Notes: generated by a model not told the origin, from the letters alone. A stretch of 64,000 nt of DNA from Streptomyces sp. NBC_00236 (GCF_036195045.1 NZ_CP108100.1:4712001-4776000), one strand, 5' to 3'. Numbered from the stretch's first letter, positions 1-8,930 are shown. A program made the numbers and translations.

Positions 1-1338
1 CGCACCGGTGTCGGCGAGCCCGCCGCCGGGCTTGTGGTGGTGGCCGCCCTGGTCCGGCGGGGGCGGGGTCGGGCGGCCGTGCGTCGGTGTCGGCTCGGTC
101 GGTGTCGGTGTCGGTGTCGGCTCGGTCGGGGTGGGGGTCGGCTCGGTGGGTGTGGGCGTGGGCTCCGTGGGTGTGGGCGTGGGCTCCGTGGGAGTCGGCG
201 TCGGGTCGGTCGCCGTCGGGGAGGGGGACTCGTCCCCGACGCAGTCGATCTCGGCGGCGAACGGGAACTGGTGGATCTCGCCCGCGTCGACGGACGAGGC
301 GCCACCCGCCGTCAGGGGGCCGGCCGTCAGTTCCCGTACCACGATCGTGCCCTCGATGTTGGACGCGTCGAGGTCCGTGAGGTGGGCCCGGGGTGCGAAG
401 AAGGTGCCTTCCAGGGAGTCGCCGTCCGCCATCGTGATGTCGGTGGCGTCGGGGAAGTTCCACAGCATGTACGGGGCCTGTTCGCCGGACGTCCCGGCTA
501 GGTTCGGCATGTGCCAGACGTACGTACCGTTCGTGCCTGTCGTGTCGACGTCGACGACGAACGGTGTCGTCGCCGTCGGGGGTGTGTCGAAGGCGATCTC
601 GGAGAGGTTGTTCAACTGCTCCCCGGTCAGCCGGAGGACGTTCGTCTCCCCCTCGGTGAGGGTGACGTGCGCGCTGGTGCCCGCCGGGAAGCCGGTCTGG
701 TCGGGCAGCGGGTTTCCGGCGGCATCGCGCAGGATGACGTTCGTGTCGCAGGTGTCGATCGCGTCGGAGCGGTCGCGGTAGGCCGAGAAGAGCGTGTCGA
801 GGTCCGGCAGCCCTGTGGTGTCGGTGACCGACTCGACGGGCTGGCGGACGGTCGTCTCGATCCGCGGTGTGGAGTTGTGCGCGGCACCGGCCGCGACGAC
901 CTGGGTGTTGACCTCGGCGTTGTTGGCGTCCGTGTTGAGGACGGACGACCCGGTTCCGTCGCCGATCTTCACGTAGCCGTCGCTGAGGACCTTCAGCACT
1001 CCCTGCGGGGAACTGCTCGCGTGATCGGCCCTGCCACCCACGAGCAGGGCCGTCGGGTTGGCGTCACCGGGTGCGGTGAAGGTGCCGGGGGTGTGCAGCG
1101 CGACGTTGTACCCGGGGCCGTACGTGAGGTTCCCGCCGATGGCCACCGAGCCCTCGGTCTCCGTGCTGCCCAGGGTGGCGTCGTCCTGGACGAGTACGCC
1201 GAAGCCGTTGTCCCCGGCCAGCGGATTGCCCGAGTAGTCGGCCGCGGCGGGGGCGGCGGAGGTCAGGCACAGGGCGCAGACCGTGGTGACGGCGGCTGTG
1301 GTGGCGGCTGCGGCAGCGGCGAGCTTGGTGCGTTTCAT
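1..1338 (-). CDS. Choice-of-anchor A family secreted surface protein (partial, C-terminus beyond window)
   Basis: The 446 visible codons start at ATG 1338 with a short basic start (MKRTK) and an Ala/Thr-rich hydrophobic signal peptide of about 30 residues. A choice-of-anchor A domain follows, with GFGVLVQDDATLGSTETEGS-type sequence leading into a beta-rich region. The tail is a Pro/Thr tandem repeat (E-P-T-P-T-P-T units), then a His/Gly-rich linker and LADTG at the very edge of the window. LAxTG is the sortase class E signal known from Streptomyces, so a hydrophobic helix and basic tail should lie just outside. The inferred role is a cell-wall-anchored adhesin or structural surface protein; no enzyme activity is suggested. 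The reading frame is open to base 1 and ends in frame, so it is truncated by the window and not broken. Confidence 0.85.
   Translation of the reverse strand, partial: MKRTKLAAAAAATTAAVTTVCALCLTSAAPAAADYSGNPLAGDNGFGVLVQDDATLGSTETEGSVAIGGNLTYGPGYNVALHTPGTFTAPGDANPTALLVGGRADHASSSPQGVLKVLSDGYVKIGDGTGSSVLNTDANNAEVNTQVVAAGAAHNSTPRIETTVRQPVESVTDTTGLPDLDTLFSAYRDRSDAIDTCDTNVILRDAAGNPLPDQTGFPAGTSAHVTLTEGETNVLRLTGEQLNNLSEIAFDTPPTATTPFVVDVDTTGTNGTYVWHMPNLAGTSGEQAPYMLWNFPDATDITMADGDSLEGTFFAPRAHLTDLDASNIEGTIVVRELTAGPLTAGGASSVDAGEIHQFPFAAEIDCVGDESPSPTATDPTPTPTEPTPTPTEPTPTPTEPTPTPTEPTPTPTPTEPTPTHGRPTPPPPDQGGHHHKPGGGLADTGA
85..210 (-). repeat. 21-bp tandem repeat encoding Pro/Thr stalk
   Basis: A roughly 21-bp unit (coding E-P-T-P-T-P-T on the minus strand) is repeated four to five times with small variations. 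It lies between the folded domain and the sortase signal of the surface protein and probably forms an extended cell-wall-spanning stalk. The copy number is the kind that varies between strains. Confidence 0.8.
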
Positions 1339-1467
1339 GCCGGGGACCGTAGGTGTGATGGTCCGACCGTACGGAACGACGAGGCCGCAGGGTCACTCGC
1401 ACGGGCGCCGCACTCCCACGACTGGCGGCCGGTCCGGGCCCCCTGGCCAGGTGCGGACCGTCGGGGT

Positions 1468-3417
1468 TCAGGACGGGGCGATGTCGGACCAGAGCTGGGA
1501 GCTGTCCTGGGCGTCGCAGGTGACCGTGGTGAGGGCGCTGTAGGGGGTCACGCCCAGGCACGCGCCCAGGCGGACGTTGGTGAAGGTGCGGCCCTTGCCG
1601 GACGTGGCGCCGATCTTCCACGTCTGGTTCGAGGAGCCGGTGCAGTCCTTGAACGCGTACCCCTGGAACTGCTGGGGCTCCAGGCACTTCCCGGTCCCCT
1701 GGTTCATGAGCCTGAAGGTGCCGCCCGAACCCGACGTGTACGTCCACGCGAAGTTCATCGTGGTCCCGTTGCCCGACGTGCCGCCGCACGTCGTGGTCGT
1801 CACGCTCGCGCTGCCCGAGAACCGGTTGACGGACGCGGCCAGGCACCGCCCGCTGCCCGCGTTCTCGATCCAGTGCGTTCCCGTGGGCGCGGGTTTCGCG
1901 GGGGTCTGCGCGCCCCCGTCCGAGCCGCCTGCCCCGGCGCCCGTCCCGCCGCCCGTCCCCGCCGGAGCGGTGGCGCCGCCCGTACCGCCGCTCCCGGCCG
2001 CGCCCTCGCCGGCGGCTCCACCCGCTGCACCCGCAGCGCCGCCGCCCTCCGCCTCCTCGGCGGCCGGGGCGCTCGGCGCCTTCTTGGAACCCGAGGGCTC
2101 GGCCGACGGCTTCGCGGACTTCGTCGCCCCGCCGCCCGCCGCCGACGCGGACGGGGTGCCGGGGGTCTGCGGGCCCGATGCCCCGGGGCGCGCGTCCGCG
2201 TCAGGGATGTCGAAGGGGGCGAGCCTGAACGTGAGGGTGCCGCCGGCCACCACGACGACGGGCAGTGCGATCAGCAGCACCCGCCGGCGACGGGAGCGCC
2301 GCTCGGGTGGCGCGCCGGCCGGTTTCCCGTCCGGTCCGGTGCCGGGCTTCACGATCTGCACGGGGGAGGGCTCGGGGTCCGTGCCGGCGCCCGCCGTGCT
2401 CCCTGCGTCACCGGGGGAGCCGGGCGCATCGGCCTCGGGCGGGGGCGGCTTCGCGGCGAATGCCTCGCGCTCGGTGATCCGGTCCGTGACGGCCGGCGGC
2501 CACGGCGAGGAGGCCGCGGCGGGGACGTGGTCGGCGGCCTGGGCGAAGAGCTCGTCGGTCGTGGGCCGGTCCGCGGCCTCCTTGGCCAGGCAGGACCGCA
2601 GGAGATCGGCCAGCTCGGGATCGTTCTCCGGCAGCCGCCCGAAGTCGGGCGCTTCATGAACGATGCGGTAGAGCAGGTCGAGCCCGGAACCGTCCCCGAA
2701 GGGCGGCCGCCCGTTGGCCGCGTACAGCAGCAGGCTGCCGAGCGCGAAGACGTCGGCTGCGCCGGTCAGCTTCTGGTTGGCGATGGCCTGTTCGGGCGCC
2801 ATGTAGGCGGGGGTGCCGACGACCATGCCGGTCTTGGTGAGCCGGCTCTGGTCGGCGGCCCGTGCCACTCCGAAGTCGATCAGGGTGACGCCGTCGAGCG
2901 TCAGCATGACGTTGGACGGTTTGAGGTCGCGGTGCACGATGCCGGTGGCGTGGACCGCGCGCAGCCCGGCCGCGGCGTCGCGCAGCAGCCGCCACAGGGA
3001 GTCCGCGGGCAGCGGGTCGTTGTGCAGCCGCATGGCGTCGCTGAGCGTGATGCCGGGGATGTACGCGGTGGCGAACCACGGGGGCCGGTGGGTCCGGTCG
3101 CTCGCCAGCAGCCGCGCGCTCGTGCCGTCGGGCAGCTTGCCGAGGTTGTCGAGTTCGTGTCCGAAGTGCCCCAGGAAGGCGGTGTCCTCGGCCAGCGCGG
3201 GGAGCACCTGCTTCACGGCGGCGTAATGCCCCGCATCCCGCCCCGCAGGCTTCGATTCCTCCGGCGTGACGCCGAGATAGACCCGGCCCATGCCTCCGGA
3301 GCCGAGCACCCCGAGCAGCCGGAACGAGCCGATACGCCGTGGATCCCGCGCCTCCAGCGGCCTGGCTCCGCTGCCGCTCAAACCAGAGTCTTCTTCAGTT
3401 CCCCCGTGCATGGCCAC
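1468..3417 (-). CDS. Membrane-anchored Ser/Thr protein kinase with C-terminal ricin-type lectin domain
   Basis: This is a 649-aa Hanks-type (PknB-like) kinase. Visible motifs are the glycine loop GSGGMG (residues 39-44), ATP-binding Lys69 in AAVKQ, catalytic HRDLKPSN with Asp164, DFG at 181-183 and APE in YMAPEQ near 207-210. A Pro-rich juxtamembrane stretch precedes one transmembrane helix (about 380-397). A low-complexity Gly/Ala/Ser linker follows, then a beta-trefoil ricin-like domain (about 516-648) with repeated GxCL and QxW-like blocks (TGKCLEPQQ, NQTWKI, GACLGV, SQLWSD). The topology puts the kinase inside and the lectin domain outside, so it may sense sugars or cell-wall material. 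A second ATG two codons in (3411) could be the true start. It is transcribed away from the next gene. Confidence 0.9.
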   Translation of the reverse strand: MAMHGGTEEDSGLSGSGARPLEARDPRRIGSFRLLGVLGSGGMGRVYLGVTPEESKPAGRDAGHYAAVKQVLPALAEDTAFLGHFGHELDNLGKLPDGTSARLLASDRTHRPPWFATAYIPGITLSDAMRLHNDPLPADSLWRLLRDAAAGLRAVHATGIVHRDLKPSNVMLTLDGVTLIDFGVARAADQSRLTKTGMVVGTPAYMAPEQAIANQKLTGAADVFALGSLLLYAANGRPPFGDGSGLDLLYRIVHEAPDFGRLPENDPELADLLRSCLAKEAADRPTTDELFAQAADHVPAAASSPWPPAVTDRITEREAFAAKPPPPEADAPGSPGDAGSTAGAGTDPEPSPVQIVKPGTGPDGKPAGAPPERRSRRRRVLLIALPVVVVAGGTLTFRLAPFDIPDADARPGASGPQTPGTPSASAAGGGATKSAKPSAEPSGSKKAPSAPAAEEAEGGGAAGAAGGAAGEGAAGSGGTGGATAPAGTGGGTGAGAGGSDGGAQTPAKPAPTGTHWIENAGSGRCLAASVNRFSGSASVTTTTCGGTSGNGTTMNFAWTYTSGSGGTFRLMNQGTGKCLEPQQFQGYAFKDCTGSSNQTWKIGATSGKGRTFTNVRLGACLGVTPYSALTTVTCDAQDSSQLWSDIAPS

Positions 3418-3685
3418 AGGTTAGCGGAGGCGTGCCCGGGCCTGATCCAGCCCCCAAACGCGTGTGCGGTAACGCTTTCTGACGCATCGTCCGGCTGCCG
3501 ACGGGGCCCGGGCCGGGCGCCGCCGCCCCGTGCCGGGCGGTGGCCGGCCACCCCGCTCGGCCACCGCCTGACACGGGGCGGCCGACGCGGCCTGCCGCGC
3601 CGCCGGGAACTGTCCGGCCCGGCAGCCCGTCCTCGAAAGCAAGGTCAACCAAGGGTCAACGAGCGGACGGGACAAGCGGAACACG
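3418..3685. other. Divergent intergenic region with a nested GC-rich inverted repeat
   Basis: This is the 268-bp gap between the divergently transcribed kinase and phosphatase-fold genes. Its main structure is a two-tier perfect inverted repeat at 3523-3581: outer 10-bp arms 3523-3532 and 3572-3581, inner 9-bp arms 3537-3545 and 3559-3567. Because both flanking genes point away from it, it is not a normal terminator. It could be an operator, a leader-RNA hairpin or a decayed element. No open frame with convincing coding character was seen. Confidence 0.5.
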
Positions 3686-4729
3686 ATGGCGGAGAGGACG
3701 AACAGCGGTGCGGCGGCCTCGGCGGCCCCGGCTGGGAGGGCGGACAGTGGTGCGGCCCCGGCGGCGGGGGCCGGTGTCTCCCGGTGGGCGTGGGAGCGGC
3801 CCGGGCGGTGGACGCGGGGCCGGGTGATCGCCGGACTCGCCCTCCTCACGGCACTCCTGCTCGCCTTCCCCCGGGTGCTGCCCAACCGGCCCGGTCATCT
3901 GGGAAGCCTGCTGGAGGCGTTCCTGCCCTGGCTCGGTCTCATGGTCGTCGTCCTGATCGCCTGCGCCCTGCTGCGCCGTTCGGTCACGGCACTCCTGTCC
4001 GTGCTCCTGCCGGTGGCGGCCTGGGCGTACGCGTTCGGCGGTCTGTTCCTCGCCGCGCCGGAGCCCGGTGAGCGCGATCTGGTCGTGGTGCAGCACAACG
4101 TGAGCGATGTGAACACGGACCCGGCAGGCACGGCCCGGACGCTCGCCGGGGCCGGGCCGGACCTGATCGCGCTGGAGGAACTGGTCCCGGCCGCTCTGCC
4201 GGCGTACGAGAAGGCCCTCGCCCCGGACTTCCGGTTCCACGAGGTCCGGGGGACGGTCGGGATCTGGTCGAAGCATCCGCTCACCGGCACCCGCGTGGTG
4301 GACATCAAGCCGAAGGGGATCGAGGAGGGCTGGAGCCGCGGGCTGCGTACCGTGGTCCACACCCCGCAGGGCGAAGTCGCCGCCTACGTCGCCCACTTGC
4401 CGTCGATCCGCGTCGGAACGAGCGGATTCGCCTCATCCTGGCGGGACGAGAGCGCCCATCTGCTGGGCCGGGCCGTCGCCGCCGAGACGGTGGGCAGGGT
4501 GATCGTGCTGGGAGACCTCAACAGCACGGTCGACGACCGCGGTCTCTCCCCGTTGACCTCGCAGCTGAACGTGTCGGAACGCGGCTTCGCCTTCAGCTTC
4601 CCCGCGTCCTTCCCGCTGGCCCGGATCGACCAGGTCCTGGCCCGCTCGGCGACGGTCGGCCGCATCCACACCCTGCCCGCGACCGGCAGCGATCATCTGC
4701 CGATCACCGCTCGGGTCACGCTGGGCTGA
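3686..4729 (+). CDS. Membrane endonuclease/exonuclease/phosphatase-fold protein
   Basis: A 347-aa protein. The first ~130 residues hold a basic cytoplasmic start and about three hydrophobic helices (GLALLTALLLAFPRVL; LGLMVVVLIACALL; ALLSVLLPVAAWAYAF). The EEP (DNase I-like) fold follows with its usual markers: QHNV, ALEEL for metal binding, GDLNST with catalytic Asp/Asn, IDQVL and the terminal GSDHLP histidine. Secreted or membrane-bound members of this family act on nucleic acids, phospholipids or phosphoinositides; the substrate here cannot be read from sequence. The active-site domain is likely extracytoplasmic. Start ATG 3686 has only a weak purine-rich stretch before it. Confidence 0.85.
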   Translation: MAERTNSGAAASAAPAGRADSGAAPAAGAGVSRWAWERPGRWTRGRVIAGLALLTALLLAFPRVLPNRPGHLGSLLEAFLPWLGLMVVVLIACALLRRSVTALLSVLLPVAAWAYAFGGLFLAAPEPGERDLVVVQHNVSDVNTDPAGTARTLAGAGPDLIALEELVPAALPAYEKALAPDFRFHEVRGTVGIWSKHPLTGTRVVDIKPKGIEEGWSRGLRTVVHTPQGEVAAYVAHLPSIRVGTSGFASSWRDESAHLLGRAVAAETVGRVIVLGDLNSTVDDRGLSPLTSQLNVSERGFAFSFPASFPLARIDQVLARSATVGRIHTLPATGSDHLPITARVTLG

Positions 4730-4812
4730 GGTATCGGCGACAGCCCCGCCGCACCCCGCCTGTGTGATGATGCACGGACAAATTTGGCCCCGGGGCCCTG
4801 GGGAGGGGCCGG

Positions 4813-5946
4813 GTGCGGAGCAGGGGTGGGAGCGCGGACGTGGGCAAGGACGAGACGTCGATACCGGACGAGGAATGGGAGCGCTTCCTCCGGGACGCCG
4901 AGGCCGGCACCCCGGGAGCGCCCGAGGAACCGTCGGCACGGGCCCGGATGGTGGCGAGCCGGCTGGCGGAGAAGCCCGGACCGCCGGAGGGCTGGCGTAC
5001 GCACCGGCCGCCGGCGCGGTCGGGGGGCAGGGCGTGGTACTTCGTCGCCTTCTTCGTCCTGGTGGCCCTGCTCGTCGTGGCCCTGGACCCGGGGCGGGTC
5101 ACCGGGTGGTTCGGAGCGGACGGCGGCAGCGGTGACACCGTGTCTCCCGCCGCCGAGTCGGAGCGCCCGACCGGGCCGCCCCCGACGGAGGCCGCAGCGG
5201 AACGCCCCACCCCGGACGACCCGTTCAGGGGTTCCCCCGCAGCCGCCTGGGGTGACGGGGTGGCCGCGCTCACCCTTCCCGCGGCGCGCGCCACGGGCTG
5301 GATGAGCAAGGCGCAGGTCGCCCAGGCGCTCGAACGGTCCCTGGACTTCCTCGCCTCGTCCAACCTCGACGCCGGAGCGCTGCGCGGTGAGCGGCCGGAG
5401 AAGGCGATCGCGCTGATCAACCCGCATCAGAAGGACGTCCAGGACTACGTGGCCGGCGCGTTCGGCGCACCGGGCGCCGAGAACGATCCCCTGAAGCTGT
5501 TCAGCCGCTTCGCGCCGTCGAAGGTGCGGATCGTCGGGGACGTGGTGAAGACCCGGGGCCGGATCACGTACCGCGAAGGAAAGCGTGGTGCGGTCGAGGT
5601 GACGGCCGATGTGACGTTCGTGTACCCCGTGGTCCGCGCCGCCGAGGGCAGCGACGAGGTCGCGCGTACGATCGTGCGCCGCGAGGTCGTGATGGGCTGG
5701 GACGACCCGGCGAAGATCATTACCGAGCAGGGGACGTTCTCCCTCGTCTCCTATCGCTCGGACACCGCGAACGGCGGGTGCGACAACCACACCGGGTACT
5801 TCGTCCCGGAGTTCGCCGCCGAGCGCGCCGTCGGCGACGGCTCGGGCGAAGGCGACGTGGTGGACCCGTACGACAGGAGCACGCCGATGGAGGCACTCGT
5901 ACCGGACGGTGTCGACGAGGGATGCGGTATCGCCTCCCGTCTGTGA
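4813..5946 (+). CDS. Conserved single-pass membrane protein of unknown function
   Basis: A 377-aa protein starting at GTG 4813, preceded by a GGGGAGGGG ribosome site. GTG 4840 in frame is the alternative. An acidic cytoplasmic segment (about 1-70) is followed by one transmembrane helix near 76-95 (WYFVAFFVLVALLVVAL), a low-complexity Pro/Ala/Glu linker, and a folded extracytoplasmic domain from about 150. That domain has a NPHQKDVQDYVAGAFGAP segment and conserved-looking Cys residues near the C-terminus (GGCDNHTGYF, DEGCGIASRL) that may pair. The layout is familiar from Streptomyces conserved proteins but I cannot assign a function. It follows the phosphatase-fold gene by 83 bp on the same strand, so the two may share a transcript. 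Confidence 0.8.
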   Translation: MRSRGGSADVGKDETSIPDEEWERFLRDAEAGTPGAPEEPSARARMVASRLAEKPGPPEGWRTHRPPARSGGRAWYFVAFFVLVALLVVALDPGRVTGWFGADGGSGDTVSPAAESERPTGPPPTEAAAERPTPDDPFRGSPAAAWGDGVAALTLPAARATGWMSKAQVAQALERSLDFLASSNLDAGALRGERPEKAIALINPHQKDVQDYVAGAFGAPGAENDPLKLFSRFAPSKVRIVGDVVKTRGRITYREGKRGAVEVTADVTFVYPVVRAAEGSDEVARTIVRREVVMGWDDPAKIITEQGTFSLVSYRSDTANGGCDNHTGYFVPEFAAERAVGDGSGEGDVVDPYDRSTPMEALVPDGVDEGCGIASRL

Positions 5947-5958
5947 GGACGGCGTGGG

Positions 5959-6624
5959 TCAGCCCCGGCCCTCGCCCCCGCCCCGTTCCTGAAGCCTCAT
6001 GCCGAGGGTGAACGAACCCGGCTCCTCCACGAGCACCTCGAACCCGAGGTGCCGGTAGAAGCCGACCGCACCGGCGTTCGCCTTGCCCACGCCGAGGTGA
6101 ACGCCGCGGACGCCACGGCTCCGCAGCGCCCCGAGCAGGGTGTGGATCAGCCGGGACCCGTTCCCGCCGCCCTGCGCCTCCGGCAGGAGGTCGATGTGCA
6201 GATGGGCGGGGTACGCGGCCGTCACCTCGGCCGGAGCGGTGGGGGGACGATCGATCCACGTCCGGGCGAAGGCGTCGGCGGAACCCTCACGGACCGGCAC
6301 TCCTTCGCGTCGGGCGCGGAGTGCGGGCCACCACTCCCGCTCCAGGGTCTGCTCGAACGAGGCGGTGTCGGCGACGCCGAGGACGTACCCGGAGGCGGGC
6401 CGGTCCGGGCGGGCGAGGACCCAGGCGAGGTCGGGGGCGTACCGGAGATAGGGCGCGAGGAAGATGTCGCCGGGGAGCCGGGGGTCCTCGAAGGAACCCG
6501 TCGCGTCCTTGCCCGATGCGGCGGTGCGCAGACAGATGTCGTAGAGCCGGTCGGTCTCCGCGGGGTCGTCCGTGCGGGCGGAGCGAATCGCGAACTCTGC
6601 GGTCGGGTGCGGTCGGTCGTTCAC
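5959..6624 (-). CDS. GNAT family N-acetyltransferase
   Basis: A 221-aa protein from GTG 6624, chosen because GAAAGG lies 6 bp upstream; an open frame continues upstream but has no ribosome site. The sequence begins VNDRPHPTAEFAIRSARTDD, a typical GNAT first strand. The acetyl-CoA pyrophosphate loop is GGGNGSRLIHTLL (a Q/RxxGxG/A variant), followed by VHLGVGKANAGAVGFYRHLGFEV, the usual second half of the fold. It acetylates an amine of unknown identity. It converges on the preceding gene with a 12-bp gap. Confidence 0.87.
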   Translation of the reverse strand: MNDRPHPTAEFAIRSARTDDPAETDRLYDICLRTAASGKDATGSFEDPRLPGDIFLAPYLRYAPDLAWVLARPDRPASGYVLGVADTASFEQTLEREWWPALRARREGVPVREGSADAFARTWIDRPPTAPAEVTAAYPAHLHIDLLPEAQGGGNGSRLIHTLLGALRSRGVRGVHLGVGKANAGAVGFYRHLGFEVLVEEPGSFTLGMRLQERGGGEGRG

Positions 6625-6730
6625 GTGCGCCTTTCGGGGAGGCGGGCTGCCGGGGCGGTCGCCCCGTGCACCCCAAATCTCTCTCGACCCGACTCCGCAC
6701 GCCACTGCCTCGTGCCGGGCCGGCCGCGGG

Positions 6731-7513
6731 TCAGGCGATCCCGCCGTTCGCGTACAGGACCTGCCCGTTGATCCAGCGTCCGGGACCCGCGAGGAAGGCG
6801 ACGGCCTCGGCGATGTCGTCCGGCGTGCCGAGGCGGTCGAGCGGGGTGCGGGAGGCGATCGCGTCGATGACCTCCTTCGGCTTTCCGTCGAGGAAGAGCG
6901 GCGTGGCCGTCGGGCCGGGCGCGACGGCGTTCACGGTCACGTCGCGGCCCTTCAGTTCGCGGGCGAGGATCAGCGTCATCGCCTCGACGGCGCCCTTCGT
7001 GGCGGCGTAGGCCCCGTACGTGGGCTGCTGGAGCCGGGTCACCGACGTCGAGAAGTTGATCAGCGCGCCACCGGTCCTGAGCGTACGGGCGGCGAGCTGC
7101 GAGACGACGAACGTGCCGCGCACGTTGGTGCGGTGCATGCGGTCGAAGTCGGCGAGGTCGAGCTCGGCGATCGGCGAGAGGAGCATGATCCCGGCCGTGT
7201 TCACGACCACGTCCACGCCCCCGTACAGCTGCTCGGCCGTGGCGAAGAGCGCGCCCATCGCGTCCTCGTCGGCCACGTCGCCGCCGACCGCGGTGGCGGC
7301 CCCGCCGGCTGCGGTGACGGCGGCCACGACCTCGTCGGCGCGGGCCTTGTCCCGGCCGTAGTGCACGACGACGGCGAGACCGTCGGAGCCCAGGCGCTCG
7401 GCGACGGCGCGGCCGATGCCGCCGGAGGCGCCGGTGACGATGGCCACGCGCGGTGCGGTGGCTGCGGTGTCTGCGGTGTGTGTGGTGTCTGCGGTGGGGT
7501 TCGCGGGGTTCAT
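6731..7513 (-). CDS. SDR family NAD(P)-dependent oxidoreductase
   Basis: A 260-aa classical short-chain dehydrogenase. The cofactor motif is TGASGGIG, then NTAG, the catalytic Ser (FSTSVT), YAATKGAV with catalytic Tyr and Lys, and the PGPTATP lid. This is the FabG/3-oxoacyl reductase-like group; substrate unknown. A GGGAGG ribosome site sits 6 bp before ATG 7513. It is divergent from a TetR regulator and the two share a long palindrome, so its expression is very likely repressed by that regulator and induced by a ligand that may also be its substrate. Confidence 0.92.
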   Translation of the reverse strand: MNPANPTADTTHTADTAATAPRVAIVTGASGGIGRAVAERLGSDGLAVVVHYGRDKARADEVVAAVTAAGGAATAVGGDVADEDAMGALFATAEQLYGGVDVVVNTAGIMLLSPIAELDLADFDRMHRTNVRGTFVVSQLAARTLRTGGALINFSTSVTRLQQPTYGAYAATKGAVEAMTLILARELKGRDVTVNAVAPGPTATPLFLDGKPKEVIDAIASRTPLDRLGTPDDIAEAVAFLAGPGRWINGQVLYANGGIA

Positions 7514-7525
7514 GTGTGGCCTCCC

Positions 7526-7556
7526 TTATTTTATGGACGATTCGTCCATAAAATAA
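7526..7556. promoter_or_regulatory. 31-bp perfect palindrome, probable TetR operator
   Basis: Fifteen-base arms (7526-7540 and 7542-7556) are perfectly complementary around a central T at 7541; the core half-site is ATGGACGA. It starts 12 bp before the SDR start codon and ends 47 bp before the TetR start, in an AT-rich island unlike its surroundings. A further half-site (CGTCCATA) is at 7569-7576. Position and symmetry fit a TetR dimer site that controls both genes. Confidence 0.8.
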
Positions 7557-7603
7557 ATGTAGACTGATCGTCCATATACGGCAAGCCTGAAAGGCTGGAA
7601 CAC

Positions 7604-8206
7604 GTGGACGAGCCGCCGAAGGGCCCGGAGAGGCGCGGCCGAGGCCGCCGCCCGGCCGCGGAGGTACGGCAGGCCGTACTGGAGACCGCCGGTGCGATGC
7701 TGTTCGAGGCGGGACTGCCCGGGATCACCTTCGAGAAGGTGGCCACCCGCGCCGGAGCGAGCAAGATGACGCTCTACAAATGGTGGCCCTCGCCGGGGGC
7801 GCTCGCCTTCGAGGCGTACTTCACGGCGGTCGAGGACACCCTCGCGTTCGCGGACACCGGCGACATCGAACGCGATCTCACGGCCCAGCTCCACTCCTTC
7901 GTCGGCCTGCTCACCGGCCGGCCCGCCGGTCCGGTGATCGCCCAGTTCGTCGGCGCGGCGCAGACCGACCCCGCGCTGGCCGACGCCCTCGCGCAGCACT
8001 ACATTCACCCGCGCCGCCGTCTCGCGGTGGACCGGCTCACCCGCGCCCAGCACGTCGGCCAGATCCGTGCCGAGGTCGACCCCCAGGTGGTCGTCGACCA
8101 GCTCTGGGGCGCCTGCTACCACCGCCTGATGATGCCGGACGAGCCACTCGACACGGCCTTCGCCGACGCCCTGGTGGGCAACCTTCTGCGCGGCATTCGG
8201 GGGTGA
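7604..8206 (+). CDS. TetR/AcrR family transcriptional repressor
   Basis: A 200-aa regulator starting at GTG 7604. The N-terminal helix-turn-helix spans about residues 20-65 (VRQAVLETAGAMLFEAGLPG, FEKVATRAGASKMTLYKWWPS), with the usual TLYKWW recognition-helix end. The C-terminal two-thirds is the helical ligand-binding and dimer domain typical of TetR_C proteins. It is divergent from the SDR gene with the palindrome between them, which points to local autoregulation and control of the SDR. Confidence 0.92.
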   Translation: MDEPPKGPERRGRGRRPAAEVRQAVLETAGAMLFEAGLPGITFEKVATRAGASKMTLYKWWPSPGALAFEAYFTAVEDTLAFADTGDIERDLTAQLHSFVGLLTGRPAGPVIAQFVGAAQTDPALADALAQHYIHPRRRLAVDRLTRAQHVGQIRAEVDPQVVVDQLWGACYHRLMMPDEPLDTAFADALVGNLLRGIRG

Positions 8207-8301
8207 GGCGGCGCGGCGGGCGATGAGTCCCGACGCGGTGGTCAGTCTCTACTTACGGCGCGCCCCGCAGCGCGCGACCAGCCGCACGTGAGGAGAGCAT
8301 C

Positions 8302-8880
8302 ATGACCGCCACCTACACCTTCGACGTCTTCTCCAGTCTCGACGGCTTCGGCGGCGCCGGGGGTGACTGGACCGGCTACTGGGGCAAGCAGGGCCCGGAA
8401 CTCCTCGACCACCGCCTGGGTCTGTACCGGGACGAGCAGCGGATGATCTTCGGTGCGAACACGTACCGCCTGTTCGCGCAGATGCTGGCCGAGAGTACCG
8501 AGGATTCCGACGTGCGCGACCCCTGGGTGACCCGGATGAGGGCCCTGCCGGCGACGGTGGTGTCGACCACGCTGGAAGGCCCACTGGACTGGCCGGACGC
8601 CACCGTCGCGCACGGCGACGCTGTCGACGTCGTCGCCCGGCTCAAGAAGGAGTCCGACGTCCCGCTGCGCTCCCACGGCAGCCTGTCGATGAACCGGGCG
8701 CTGATGGCGGCCGGCCTGGTGGACCGCGTCCAGGTGACCCTGTTCCCCGTGATCACCGGCCGGACCGGTCTGGCCCCGGTCTTCAAGGGCGCGGCCGACT
8801 TCGACCTGGAGCTGACCGGCCACCGGACACTCGACGGCGACATCCAGGAACTCACCTACCGGCCCACGCTGCACGCCTGA
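8302..8880 (+). CDS. Dihydrofolate reductase family protein (RibD C-terminal type)
   Basis: A 192-aa protein with a GAGGAGAG ribosome site before ATG 8302. It starts TATYTFDVFSSLDGF, the family's opening strand, and contains MIFGANTYRLFAQML and the conserved tail (SHGSLSMNRALMAAGLVDRV...VITGRTGLAPVF). The RibD_C/DHFR-like domain binds NADPH; most stand-alone members have no proven substrate. It follows the TetR gene by about 95 bp and may share its transcript. Confidence 0.9.
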   Translation: MTATYTFDVFSSLDGFGGAGGDWTGYWGKQGPELLDHRLGLYRDEQRMIFGANTYRLFAQMLAESTEDSDVRDPWVTRMRALPATVVSTTLEGPLDWPDATVAHGDAVDVVARLKKESDVPLRSHGSLSMNRALMAAGLVDRVQVTLFPVITGRTGLAPVFKGAADFDLELTGHRTLDGDIQELTYRPTLHA

Positions 8881-8930
8881 ACCGAGCCGGCCACGACGGG
8901 AGTGTCAGTGGCAGGGCGTACGTTGCGGTC

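Noticed and set aside
85..210. Regular repeats at the left edge as a possible CRISPR array
   Set aside because: The 21-bp units are directly adjacent with no spacers and code for a Pro/Thr stalk.
511..4071. Very long plus-strand open frame across the surface protein, kinase and intergenic region
   Set aside because: It is antisense to two well-supported genes, Arg/Gly/Val-rich without domains, and open only because of the high GC content.
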